Assembly (NCBI GenBank): GCA_964639675.1
Contig: CAZXEK010000051.1
Location: forward strand, 1 to 20,274
DNA: 20,274 nucleotides
Origin: JACQCV01 sp964639675
GTDB taxonomy: Bacteria; Patescibacteriota; Minisyncoccia; Phycocordibacterales; UBA12445
Direction: 5' to 3'
The notes under the pieces were generated by a model that saw nothing but the letters and a program-made list of their open reading frames with translations, was not told where the DNA came from and searched no databases. How positions within the stretch are numbered: the first letter of the stretch is position 1; each line of letters begins with the position of its first letter. Of the stretch, positions 1 to 7,044 are shown one piece after another. The position numbers and the translations under genes were made by a program.

Positions 1-321
1 CTTGGTCTTAACTAGGGGTTAGATCACATCATAGCCAGTAGCAAATGGCTTGAAGAATATTTCGTATTGACCAGTATGGATCCTTTTCCGGACGGCTCGG
101 CGGTGACGACGGTGAGCACATCTCTTCATTTTATAGCGTCCGATGGCTAAGTTTCTATTTGAGCATCGGTAACGCCAGCTTTTCTTGAATTCTCTAGTGA
201 TGATGGATATGACTCCTCACTCCTCCCATTAGTCTACAATTCTTAAGCTATCTATCTGTATCCTAGCACGGCCATTGATCTAGGTCAATTGTCTTATTAG
301 AATAACCTTATTTAGTAATAT
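1..321. other. Gene-free stretch left of the candidate origin
   Basis: I see no supported gene here. All three plus-strand frames have stops within the first 25 bases. The longest open stretch (about 16-150) has no Shine-Dalgarno sequence and ends after 24 codons from its only ATG (76). No rRNA or tRNA signature was found. The last part (about 288-321) becomes very AT-rich and leads into the DnaA-box cluster, so it may hold the unwinding element of an origin. A weak dyad (ATTGA...TCAAT) lies near 274-289. Confidence 0.5.
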
Positions 322-374
322 TTATCCAAAAGGTCATCAAAAACTGTGGATAAACCTGTGGACACTGTGCATAA
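322..374. other. oriC: DnaA-box cluster, candidate replication origin
   Basis: Four DnaA-box-like 9-mers lie within 53 bp. TTATCCAAA at 322-330 is 8/9 to TTATCCACA. TGTGGATAA at 345-353 is a perfect box in reverse orientation. TGTGGACAC at 357-365 is 7/9 and TGTGCATAA at 366-374 is 8/9, both in the same orientation as the perfect box. They sit next to an AT-rich stretch (about 290-335) containing TAG/TAA triplets like the DnaA-trio element. No gene covers the area and a parS-like site follows 40 bp later. Boxes plus AT-rich DNA plus parS is the usual make-up of a bacterial origin region. That this is the functional oriC is inference; dnaA itself lies about 19.3 kb away. Confidence 0.6.
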
Positions 375-412
375 AGGACGTCTTTATTGCCCTTTAGGCC
401 TAAATCAATCGA

Positions 413-428
413 TATTTCACGTGAAACT
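413..428. promoter_or_regulatory. parS: parS-like centromere site (ParB binding)
   Basis: The 16 bases match the chromosomal parS consensus TGTTTCACGTGAAACA at 14 positions and contain the intact palindromic core TTTCACGTGAAA (415-426). ParB-family proteins load here and spread to organise newly replicated origins. A parS half-like TGTTTCA follows at 436-442. No parA or parB gene is in the window. Confidence 0.7.
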
Positions 429-507
429 ATTATTATGTTTCATAAATAACATTTTAAAAAAATATTATCTAGACTAACTGTTTTTTTTAACTATAATTAG
501 CTTCATT

Positions 508-906
508 GTGGCTATCACAGAAAAACGAAAAACGGGCGATCGAGGTGAGGAGGTCGTCGCTAAGTTTCTTATGAAACAGGGTTTTAAGATAGTAGAACGT
601 AACCACTGGCGTAAATGGGGGGAGATAGATATTATATCTAAAAATATCAGAGACAATCTGATCCACTTTGTAGAGGTAAAAAGTGTCTTTAGAAATCTAA
701 GCAGGGGATTAGATCCTGCAAAAGATTATTCCCCTGCAGATAATATGACCAAAAAGAAGAAAGAAAGATTAGCCAGGGTCGTCCAAACTTATGTTAATGA
801 GAATAGACTAGAGGAGTCTGACTGGCAAGTTGATGTCGCCCTAGTCTATCTAGATACAGCCTCTGATAAACATGAGATTGAGATACTAGAAGATATTGAT
901 CTGTAG
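508..906 (+). CDS. YraN/UPF0102 family endonuclease-like protein
   Basis: A 132-residue protein of the YraN (UPF0102) family, which has a PD-(D/E)XK nuclease-like fold. Visible family features are G-D-R-G-E-E at 10-15, the W-G-E-I-D motif with Glu39 and Asp41, and F-V-E-V-K with Glu56 and Lys58; together these form the expected metal/catalytic set. Family length is usually 110-130, so it is complete. The region after the E-V-K motif (about 60-85) is longer than usual and Lys-rich. The start is GTG at 508; no convincing Shine-Dalgarno sequence precedes it. It is the first gene right of the candidate origin and runs toward the minus-strand tRNA. The cellular role of the family is poorly defined; DNA repair or recombination is often suggested. 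Confidence 0.85.
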   Translation: MAITEKRKTGDRGEEVVAKFLMKQGFKIVERNHWRKWGEIDIISKNIRDNLIHFVEVKSVFRNLSRGLDPAKDYSPADNMTKKKKERLARVVQTYVNENRLEESDWQVDVALVYLDTASDKHEIEILEDIDL

Positions 907-919
907 GATACTCAACCTT

Positions 920-985
920 TTCGAATCCCGGACGTCCCGCTTAACGGGACTCATCCTCATTTCATTCGGAGTGCCGGGATTCGAA
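920..985. repeat. Inverted copy of the tRNA T-arm, with an inner hairpin
   Basis: TTCGAATCCCGG at 920-931 is the exact reverse complement of 974-985, which lies in the T-loop and T-stem of the neighbouring tRNA gene. Between them is a perfect 6-bp hairpin, GTCCCG (934-939) and CGGGAC (945-950), with loop CTTAA. Neither strand has a T-run after the hairpin, so it is not a standard intrinsic terminator. In the tRNA precursor the 3' trailer would contain a segment complementary to the T-arm. It may be a fragment of another tRNA gene or a trailer structure. Confidence 0.6.
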
Positions 986-1038
986 CCCGGAGTCGCTCGC
1001 TACCAAAGCGAGAATTTTAGCCGTTACACCACACTCCG
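966..1038 (-). tRNA. tRNA-Pro (anticodon TGG)
   Basis: Read on the minus strand, the cloverleaf has a 7-bp acceptor stem (CGGAGTG with CACTCCG), an anticodon stem CTCGC/GCGAG with loop TTTGGTA, and a T-arm CCGGG-TTCGAAT-CCCGG. The anticodon is TGG. C1-G72 and A73 fit proline identity. CCA is not encoded; AATG follows. Two oddities: position 37 is T where proline tRNAs carry G (usually m1G37 by TrmD), and the D-stem (GTGT against AAAT) has a G12-A23 mismatch. The 5' end at 1038 and 3' end at 966 follow from the acceptor pairing. Confidence 0.88.
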
Positions 1039-1078
1039 ACAACTTTGACATATTAGCACATCGTCTAACAAATTCAAT

Positions 1079-1107
1079 AAAAATGCCCCCTTATCGGGGG
1101 TATTTTT
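1079..1107 (-). terminator. Intrinsic terminator of the 1139-2650 gene
   Basis: CCCCC (1086-1090) pairs with GGGGG (1096-1100) around loop TTATC. The stem extends through AAAAAT/ATTTTT at 1079-1084 and 1102-1107 with one mismatch. On the minus strand it gives a GC stem followed by a T-run about 30 bp after the stop codon of the large minus-strand gene. It also has a T-run on the plus strand. Confidence 0.8.
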
Positions 1108-1138
1108 ATTTATGGTACCTTTTATTCTACTGGTTATA

Positions 1139-2650
1139 TTATCTACCAGAAGCTTGATTAACGACAGGTTTAGTATCAACATCAAATGGATTGCTGAAAT
1201 TAAACTGATTATCTATCTCAGTTTTCTGATTTTCTAGTGTTGCAAACTCCTGGTTAATCTCTCTTAAAAGACTCTGTCCGTCAGAGATTGTGTTAAAAAG
1301 GGCTTCCAGCCCAAAGCCTGATTTGGAAATAATATTCTTAACTTCATCTCTCTTCTTTTTAGCCTCAACTATCAACTCTGATAATCTGCTTGTATTCTTT
1401 TTTGCCTTCTGTAATCTAACTGCCCTTGCATCGAAGTTCTTCAACATAGAATCAACCTTCTTAAGCTCTGAACCAATATCCGATATGTTTTGGAGAATAT
1501 TAATGTCATTCTGAAGATCACCTATCGCCTCAAAGACATCCTCACGCAATGAATCCATAATATCTCCGAATTCGACATCTGCCTTAGTGGCCTGAATCTT
1601 GAGATCATCTCTTACTTTCTCTATTTGTGAGAGTTCAGCTTCGATTTTGGCCTCAATTTCAGAAATATCTACCATGCTTTTCTTGGCCCGAGTTTTAGCC
1701 TGATTAAACTGTTTTCTAACTCTGACCAATTGACTGTCCGCACTTTTGATTATTCTTGGCCATTCTGAAAGCATACCAATCCTTGGGCCTATTTCTCGTA
1801 AATCCTCACTTTTATCTTGTAGGATCTCCATTGCTGCAGAGACCTCATCTGTCATCTCTGTAGCACCCTTAATCACTTTCATTGCCTCTTCGACACTAGA
1901 AATAAGTGCGAGATACTCTCCTGGCACAGAAATGCCCTGTTTCTGGAGTTTTGCTATGGATTTTTTCATCATGACAATACCTTTCTCCATCATCCCTCCA
2001 CTAAACATTCTCTTCATCTGCGCCAACTGCTGCTTTTCCATTCTTTTCTGCATCTCCTCTTGCTCGGCCTCCATTCTTTTCTGTCTTTCTTCCTCTTGGC
2101 GCATCATATCTTCTTGGTTTCCACCATATCGATTATTCCCGCCTTGACTATCTCGGTCAACTACATCACTACGCTGTAGCGCTTGATCAAGATTTTGCCA
2201 TTGTTGTCGTTGTCGTTGTTCTGGATTCCAACTATCTTTAAACTGCATACTGTCTCGTGGTGCTTGACTTCCTCCTGGCATGGACCCAGGCCTGCCTTGA
2301 GTCGTATCTAAAGGCCTACCTTGGTTCATATCGCCTGACCCCATCTGGTAGTTAGCACCATCTCTCTGAAAATTAGGTTGACCCTGTTGAAAACCCGGGC
2401 CATCTTTTTGGAAATTTGGCTGTCCATAATGAAAAATTCCATCTTGGGACCCAGAATTACTTCCCTGAAAATTTGGTTGTTGACCCCCAAAACCTTGATT
2501 CATCTGGCCACTATACATGGCTGGGGGAGGAGACTGCATCATTCCATCTGGAGATGGTGGCATATTCCCGGCAGTACCCAGGGCGGCTAATAAAGGTGCC
2601 GTGAAGGCCACAGCGATGGCAGCCATCATATTCGAAATTGGTTCAAACAT
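1139..2650 (-). CDS. Exported/anchored protein with Q/G/N-rich repeats and coiled coil
   Basis: A 503-residue protein that I do not recognise as a named family. Residues about 8-28 form a hydrophobic Ala-rich segment that can serve as a signal peptide or single membrane anchor. Residues 30-165 are low complexity, rich in Gly, Gln, Pro, Met and Asn, with three copies of Q-P-N-F-Q (58-62, 77-81, 91-95) and two G-R-P units. From about 165 to 220 the chain is very Glu/Gln/Arg/Met-rich, and 225-480 is predominantly charged heptad-like helix, so a long coiled coil is likely. ATG at 2650 is preceded by only a weak purine stretch. A terminator follows the stop. It is transcribed divergently from the gene at 2846. 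A cell-surface or periplasmic structural role is inference. Confidence 0.75.
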   Translation of the reverse strand: MFEPISNMMAAIAVAFTAPLLAALGTAGNMPPSPDGMMQSPPPAMYSGQMNQGFGGQQPNFQGSNSGSQDGIFHYGQPNFQKDGPGFQQGQPNFQRDGANYQMGSGDMNQGRPLDTTQGRPGSMPGGSQAPRDSMQFKDSWNPEQRQRQQWQNLDQALQRSDVVDRDSQGGNNRYGGNQEDMMRQEEERQKRMEAEQEEMQKRMEKQQLAQMKRMFSGGMMEKGIVMMKKSIAKLQKQGISVPGEYLALISSVEEAMKVIKGATEMTDEVSAAMEILQDKSEDLREIGPRIGMLSEWPRIIKSADSQLVRVRKQFNQAKTRAKKSMVDISEIEAKIEAELSQIEKVRDDLKIQATKADVEFGDIMDSLREDVFEAIGDLQNDINILQNISDIGSELKKVDSMLKNFDARAVRLQKAKKNTSRLSELIVEAKKKRDEVKNIISKSGFGLEALFNTISDGQSLLREINQEFATLENQKTEIDNQFNFSNPFDVDTKPVVNQASGR

Positions 2651-2730
2651 TTTCTTAATAAATAAAAATAATAATAGATTCTTGACTCTTGATTCTTATC
2701 ATTTTACTACAAGATTGGACAAAAACAAAA

Positions 2731-2750
2731 CAAGTAGGTTCAGCTACTTG
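2731..2750. promoter_or_regulatory. Operator-like dyad overlapping a -35 box
   Basis: CAAGTAG (2731-2737) and CTACTTG (2744-2750) form a perfect 7-bp inverted repeat with a 6-nt spacer. The right arm overlaps the -35 hexamer TTGACA (2748-2753), a placement typical of a repressor operator. It lies in the 195-bp spacer between divergent genes. The cognate regulator is unknown. Confidence 0.45.
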
Positions 2751-2776
2751 ACAGTAATACTATGATCTGCTAAAAC
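2748..2776 (+). promoter_or_regulatory. Predicted sigma-70-type promoter for 2846 gene
   Basis: A consensus -35 TTGACA (2748-2753) is followed after 17 bp by TAAAAC (2771-2776), which matches TATAAT at 4 of 6 positions. Transcription would start near 2783, leaving a leader of about 60 nt before the GTG start at 2846. Confidence 0.5.
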
Positions 2777-2845
2777 AATAAGACCGTTAACTAGGTTGCT
2801 CTTTGAATTAATAGGCAGTAAAACAAACGAGGGAGGGCTCTAATC

Positions 2846-3469
2846 GTGGCTAAGAAAATCTTCACCAGGACCATTTACCGTGATGTTCTGAGACCTGACG
2901 GTGAGGTTCTTTCGGTCGAAAGACAAATCGATGTAGTGGCACTTCGCAAGGGGCAGATTCTCTTTGTGCGTGGAATCGTTGGGCCTACTGTTGATACAGA
3001 TGAGCTGTCTGAAGAGATCACGGAGCTCAATGATGGCCACAAATTGGTCAGATTTAGGAAAAATGTGATTGTGGCTGTTGAGGGTCTGCATCCGAATCTT
3101 ATGACTTGTCACCACCTACGTTTTGCAAGACTGAATCAAGTAGAATCTCGTAGGTATAAGAATCGGGGCGACGTTGATAGTGATACCGGGCGAAAGAGGC
3201 AACTCTTTCACAACCGTATTACCAGATTCATCGGGCGAAGGCATCTTTTGGCAGCACTCCTTCAGAAAGATTATCGGCCAATCTATATTCCCGGAGGTCT
3301 TCGTTATGCGATCGCGCGTTGCCCAGATGAAAATGGTCTCGGTGGCGAGACCATCATTCCGGCTCCGAAGAGGGGAGTCAAGTACAAGGAGGATGGAGAG
3401 ATTCCTTCCGGCTTCATCATTCAGACAAACGAGATTGATTCTCTCCTAGACAGTCTTTCTTCAAGATAG
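2846..3469 (+). CDS. Hypothetical protein, 207 residues
   Basis: The family is not recognised. The protein is soluble-looking, with no signal peptide or membrane segment, rich in Arg and beta-type segments. Its N-terminal half alternates hydrophobic strands (about 20-90). A short Cys-His-His run at about 88-90 (T-C-H-H) is followed by an Arg-rich stretch at about 110-135. The GTG start at 2846 is supported by the GGGAGG Shine-Dalgarno sequence at 2831-2836, one of the few good ones in the window. Codons look somewhat more GC-rich than in neighbouring genes (many CGT/CGC Arg codons). It has its own promoter-like sequence and a strong terminator, so it is probably monocistronic. No function can be assigned. 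Confidence 0.75.
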   Translation: MAKKIFTRTIYRDVLRPDGEVLSVERQIDVVALRKGQILFVRGIVGPTVDTDELSEEITELNDGHKLVRFRKNVIVAVEGLHPNLMTCHHLRFARLNQVESRRYKNRGDVDSDTGRKRQLFHNRITRFIGRRHLLAALLQKDYRPIYIPGGLRYAIARCPDENGLGGETIIPAPKRGVKYKEDGEIPSGFIIQTNEIDSLLDSLSSR

Positions 3470-3514
3470 TCCAAAATAAAAAGTTATCGTAAAAATTAGT
3501 TAGGCCGAAAGGCA

Positions 3515-3545
3515 CCCAGCTTCGAAAGAGGCTGGGATTTTTTTT
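3515..3545 (+). terminator. Intrinsic terminator after 2846-3469
   Basis: CCCAGC (3515-3520) pairs with GCTGGG (3531-3536) around a 10-nt loop, followed by A and a run of eight or more T. A small GGCC-GAAA-GGC hairpin lies just before it (about 3503-3512). Confidence 0.9.
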
Positions 3546-3580
3546 GTAAATAAATTTTTTCATGGTAATATTTTTTGTAT

Positions 3581-5458
3581 ATGAGTAATCGAGAAGGAAA
3601 TAAACATCAGGCGATATATGGGATTAAGGCGGTTGGGTCGCCTGAAGGGATCCAAAGTTACAGTGGAACCAGCCCGAGTGAGAAGCATCCAGGTCATAAT
3701 GAAGATCGGGTTGTCCGGGAACCGGCAGAAGGACTATACGGTGTGTGTGATGGTATGGGTGGGATGCGTGGTGGCGCACAGGCTGCGACGATAGCCGCCG
3801 ATGGGCTGAAGAAGTTACTAGGGGCTCCGACGATTACTCATGATGGCACGGTCTTAGGTTTAAGAAAATTAATGTCTGAGACCCTAGGGGATATTAGCAA
3901 AGAAATTCACACTGAATTTAAGGGACAGGGTGGTACGACGATAAATGTTGCCAAAATTATAGAACACCCCAATGGTACTAGTGAAAAACTCGCAGTCATC
4001 GCCAACTTAGGTGACAGCCCGGCATTTCATTTCGATCTGGAGGGTAATATGACGCAAGTGACCATAGATGATAATGGAGCCTTCACAAAGGCTGTCAATG
4101 ATATTTTAATCCGGCCAGAGGCTCTAGGATGGATGAGATCCGGTATGGAAAATGGCACGACGTTGTTGGAGTCAAATGAACAGAGATTTAAGGAGGTTGC
4201 TCTTAAATTTCCTATGTTTGATCCCGACTCTTTTAGAGTATTAATGTCTGAAAAAGCAGAAGAGATTAAGAAAAATAGCCAATTTTCGAGGCTTCTCGAT
4301 CAAATTAAGTCAACAAAGGATCAGGAGTTCTTTATACGGCTAGCAATCGAAGCTGAGATAGTTGCCAGAGAGAGACAAGCCGAGCTGGGTAACGTGAAAA
4401 ATGGAGAAGACTATGCTAGATTATCTTCTGGTTTACAGCATAGTTTCAAAAGTCGAAATATAATTCATAAAGCCGCAGGAATATTTGGTAAGGATACCGC
4501 TAGTGTTTATGTCGTAAAACTTAAGCCTGGGGAGGGTCTTCTTCAAGTTTCGGATGGAATTTCAGATGTTCTCACCCATAAAGAGATAGCTAGAATTGTC
4601 AAAGAGGCACGTGCTCTAGGTAGAGACCCATTATCAGAACTTATAAATGAGGCGACAGAGCGCAATAAACTAGACAAAGGTGACGATAAGCTTGAAGTCG
4701 ATCAGGGTAATGAGTTGCGAGCTAAACCTGATGATAAGAGTGGGGTTTATTTAGGGTTGCCAAAGGAAGCTCTAGTCCCGATAGTGGAGGTTGTCCCTCC
4801 TGGCCTCGAACTTGTGGCACCCGGGAAGAGTTTTGAACATAAGGGGGAGGTTTGGAATTTTGGAGATTCCTATGAAATTGACGGGAAGATAAAATTATCC
4901 AATAAGACAACCAGTGAGACAGTCGAGATGAGTTCCCTTCAGATATTAAAGAGGTTCTTTCCGGGTGAGGCGAGTAAATATTATAAGTTGGAAGGAGTTG
5001 TGCCTCGTGAGTTTTCTAAGGGGGATCAGGTAAACATAATAAGAAGCAGTGGTGTCAAAGAGACCTGGTATAGCACTGGGAAATATGATAAGACCGGTAG
5101 ACTCCTTGTAAATAACGCTGATGGGACATTAGAGAAAGGTCTCCATCCTTTCGAACTGCAAGGTCTAAATGAAATCAAGAATCCGGACCTTGATTTTAAT
5201 AAGGCGAACAGTCTGAACGATATCATTAGGATCGTTGGAAATATGGGCGGTATACCAGGTTCAGGACTTTTTTATACCAAAGAAGATATTCTATTAAAAC
5301 TTAACGGATCAGCTCAAGAGATGGGCAAAATTGCTTATATCCCGTCAACTTCCGGACTGCGATATGCCGTAAAAAGAGTGCTAGAACGTGCTAAGGCTAG
5401 ACTTGAAGAAATAAAGGCAGAAAAACTTAGGGAAGAAATCCGAGGGATTTCAGGGTAG
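3581..5458 (+). CDS. PP2C-type Ser/Thr phosphatase with insert and SH3-like tail
   Basis: A 625-residue cytosolic protein whose first ~390 residues carry the metal-binding motifs of PPM/PP2C phosphatases: N-E-D at 40-42, D-G-M-G-G at 57-61, G-D-S at 144-146, S-D-G-I-S-D at 324-329 and P-D-D-K-S at 383-387. These enzymes dephosphorylate phospho-Ser/Thr proteins using Mn/Mg. A helical insert of about 130 residues (170-300) separates the G-D-S motif from the S-D-G motif. Residues about 405-535 look all-beta, including an SH3-like barrel near 478-530; a Lys/Glu-rich helix ends the protein. ATG at 3581 is chosen over a TTG at 3575; neither has a Shine-Dalgarno sequence. The stop abuts the convergent gene with no gap. 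No partner kinase is encoded nearby. The phosphatase call is strong; substrate is unknown. Confidence 0.85.
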   Translation: MSNREGNKHQAIYGIKAVGSPEGIQSYSGTSPSEKHPGHNEDRVVREPAEGLYGVCDGMGGMRGGAQAATIAADGLKKLLGAPTITHDGTVLGLRKLMSETLGDISKEIHTEFKGQGGTTINVAKIIEHPNGTSEKLAVIANLGDSPAFHFDLEGNMTQVTIDDNGAFTKAVNDILIRPEALGWMRSGMENGTTLLESNEQRFKEVALKFPMFDPDSFRVLMSEKAEEIKKNSQFSRLLDQIKSTKDQEFFIRLAIEAEIVARERQAELGNVKNGEDYARLSSGLQHSFKSRNIIHKAAGIFGKDTASVYVVKLKPGEGLLQVSDGISDVLTHKEIARIVKEARALGRDPLSELINEATERNKLDKGDDKLEVDQGNELRAKPDDKSGVYLGLPKEALVPIVEVVPPGLELVAPGKSFEHKGEVWNFGDSYEIDGKIKLSNKTTSETVEMSSLQILKRFFPGEASKYYKLEGVVPREFSKGDQVNIIRSSGVKETWYSTGKYDKTGRLLVNNADGTLEKGLHPFELQGLNEIKNPDLDFNKANSLNDIIRIVGNMGGIPGSGLFYTKEDILLKLNGSAQEMGKIAYIPSTSGLRYAVKRVLERAKARLEEIKAEKLREEIRGISG

Positions 5459-6874
5459 TTAGAAAAATCTGAAATATTCGTTTCTAATGATGATCTCTTG
5501 GTCTATAAATTTCCTTTTAAAATCACTGTAACCTTGCCAGGCTCTTGGCTCACCGATTTGACGGATATGGCCGAAGTTTAGATATCTGATGTTATTTTTT
5601 AGGGCATACTGATACCAGTGGTCTATCAATAGAGTCCCAATATGGTCTCTCTTAGAGATCTTTGTCATATAGGCCACCATATGTGCTGAAATATGATCAT
5701 AATTTAGTACCGCTAGACCGCCTAGAATTTGGCCGTCGCGCTCTGCTATCCAGAAGTTTATAGATGCAGTATCTAATCTACCGAGCATAGTCTTAAACAC
5801 CTTTCTAAGTAGTCTACTCAAGATAGACTGATCCAAGCCGTCTATAAAGTGATCTTTATTTACAGTTTTAATCGTAACGGGTGAATTTAGAAGTTTCTTC
5901 AGATCTCTCCTGGCTGTCTGCCTCCATTTGTCTCTGTATTTTTCACAGACGACAGAAAAGCCATTCCCTTTTTGATGTAGGGGCGGCAAGAGGTTCTTCC
6001 TCCATGGTCGGGGAGCAAAGGTTTTCTCCCAGGGGCTCCAGATAATTAAACCGTGCTTAAGACCACTCTCTCTTTTAATCTCTTCTAGATCTGGTTCTGA
6101 GTCGGTGTGCATAGCTGTTACAATTCCAAAGCCCAGAATAAGTGGCTGAACGAAAAAATAAGATTTAGGTTGTCCAAGTAGACTAAAGCCACGAGTTTTT
6201 AGCGATTCGGCATATATCTTACTCTGGAAAATGTTGTAGTAATCTCTAGGAAGATTATTAAGTCTGGCCACTACCAATTTACTACCCCTGTATTTGACTG
6301 GCGAAGATTCTGGGAAAGTTTCGTACCAAGACTTAAATATATCTTCGTCAGCACCACCAAATTCTGTTGCTAGATTTGCAATTATTAAACCACCAATTCT
6401 GGTGACCTTCCTTAATGAGCCCAAAAATTGTGGGTCTTTCAAAAGCGACGTTGGTCTGTTGCCGTAAAAAAGATCTATAATCACGAGGTCATAGCAATCT
6501 GTGCACGATTTCAAGTAAGCTTCTGCGGTGGCGATTATAAAACTAGGACTGATACCTTTAAAATTTTTATAATGTTTTTTCCCGATCTCGATAATGACAG
6601 GGTCATAGTCTATCGCATCTACTTTAGTATCTGGCCACATTTTTAGTACCGAATATACGGCGCAACAGGCTCCACAGCCAAGGATTAGAACATTTTTCGG
6701 TGGTTCTTTAACAAAATGATACGGAAGAACTCGCCACATATTCTCAAGGTAGTTGCCGCCATAATATTCTCCCTGAGGCACCCTAACGAACCATGTTCCA
6801 TCAAAATATCTTCTATACGTGAGTTCACCATTCTGCTCTGAAAGAAACTTTTGTTCTTTATAGAATATCGACAT
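5459..6874 (-). CDS. Spermidine-synthase-like methyltransferase fused to FemAB/GNAT domain
   Basis: A 471-residue two-domain protein. Residues about 1-215 are a class I SAM-binding fold of the spermidine synthase type: motif I V-L-I-L-G-C-G-A at 62-69, an acidic strand end at Asp89/Asp91, and D-L-V-I-I-D at 129-134. Residues about 220-471 resemble FemAB/GNAT-type aminoacyl- or acyl-transferases: W-R-Q-T-A-R-R, then W-I-A-E-R-D-G-Q-I-L-G-G, and a C-terminal Y-L-N-F-G-H followed by a G-Y-S-D-F-K-R-K-F end. FemAB proteins add amino acids to peptidoglycan or related acceptors. Whether the first domain makes polyamine or methylates something is unclear. AGG about 7 nt before the ATG at 6874 is a weak ribosome site. 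The stop touches the stop of the convergent phosphatase gene. Confidence 0.8.
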   Translation of the reverse strand: MSIFYKEQKFLSEQNGELTYRRYFDGTWFVRVPQGEYYGGNYLENMWRVLPYHFVKEPPKNVLILGCGACCAVYSVLKMWPDTKVDAIDYDPVIIEIGKKHYKNFKGISPSFIIATAEAYLKSCTDCYDLVIIDLFYGNRPTSLLKDPQFLGSLRKVTRIGGLIIANLATEFGGADEDIFKSWYETFPESSPVKYRGSKLVVARLNNLPRDYYNIFQSKIYAESLKTRGFSLLGQPKSYFFVQPLILGFGIVTAMHTDSEPDLEEIKRESGLKHGLIIWSPWEKTFAPRPWRKNLLPPLHQKGNGFSVVCEKYRDKWRQTARRDLKKLLNSPVTIKTVNKDHFIDGLDQSILSRLLRKVFKTMLGRLDTASINFWIAERDGQILGGLAVLNYDHISAHMVAYMTKISKRDHIGTLLIDHWYQYALKNNIRYLNFGHIRQIGEPRAWQGYSDFKRKFIDQEIIIRNEYFRFF

Positions 6875-7044
6875 CTAAGCGCCTAGAGTGGCGGCCCCTG
6901 CCGGTCAGCTTGATAATTTTTGAATCCTTCAACGGGCATATTTTTCGTGATTAAAAAAACTATTATTACAAATATTCTATCATAAATCAGGGATAAAACA
7001 TAATTCATAAAAATATGGCCTACCACATAACCTCACTAACATAT
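6875..7044. other. Intergenic leader region between divergent units
   Basis: This holds the leader and promoter region of the minus-strand methyltransferase gene (a GC-rich patch at about 6877-6910, then AT-rich DNA to 7015). No gene is supported. A 13-codon ORF without a Shine-Dalgarno sequence starts with ATG at 7015 and stops with TAA at 7054-7056, inside the loop-proximal part of the hairpin described next. Confidence 0.4.

Noticed and set aside
16..150. Open stretch on the plus strand near the left edge, 24 codons from ATG 76
   Set aside because: No Shine-Dalgarno sequence, very short, and no recognisable protein features; lies in the origin-like spacer.
934..950. Hairpin GTCCCG/CGGGAC as terminator of the YraN-like gene
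   Set aside because: No T-run on either side; described as part of the inverted-repeat structure instead.
966..1038. Reading the tRNA as tRNA-Gln (TTG), because the loop resembles that of Gln tRNAs
   Set aside because: Shifting the register breaks the anticodon stem; the perfect CTCGC/GCGAG stem, C1-G72 and A73 all point to Pro.
1746..2147. 133-codon plus-strand ORF inside the coiled-coil gene
   Set aside because: Antisense shadow of a strongly patterned coding frame; composition is that of a reversed coiled coil.
2846..3115. Minus-strand and second-frame ORFs over the 207-residue gene
   Set aside because: Overlap a gene with a good Shine-Dalgarno sequence, promoter and terminator; no features of their own.
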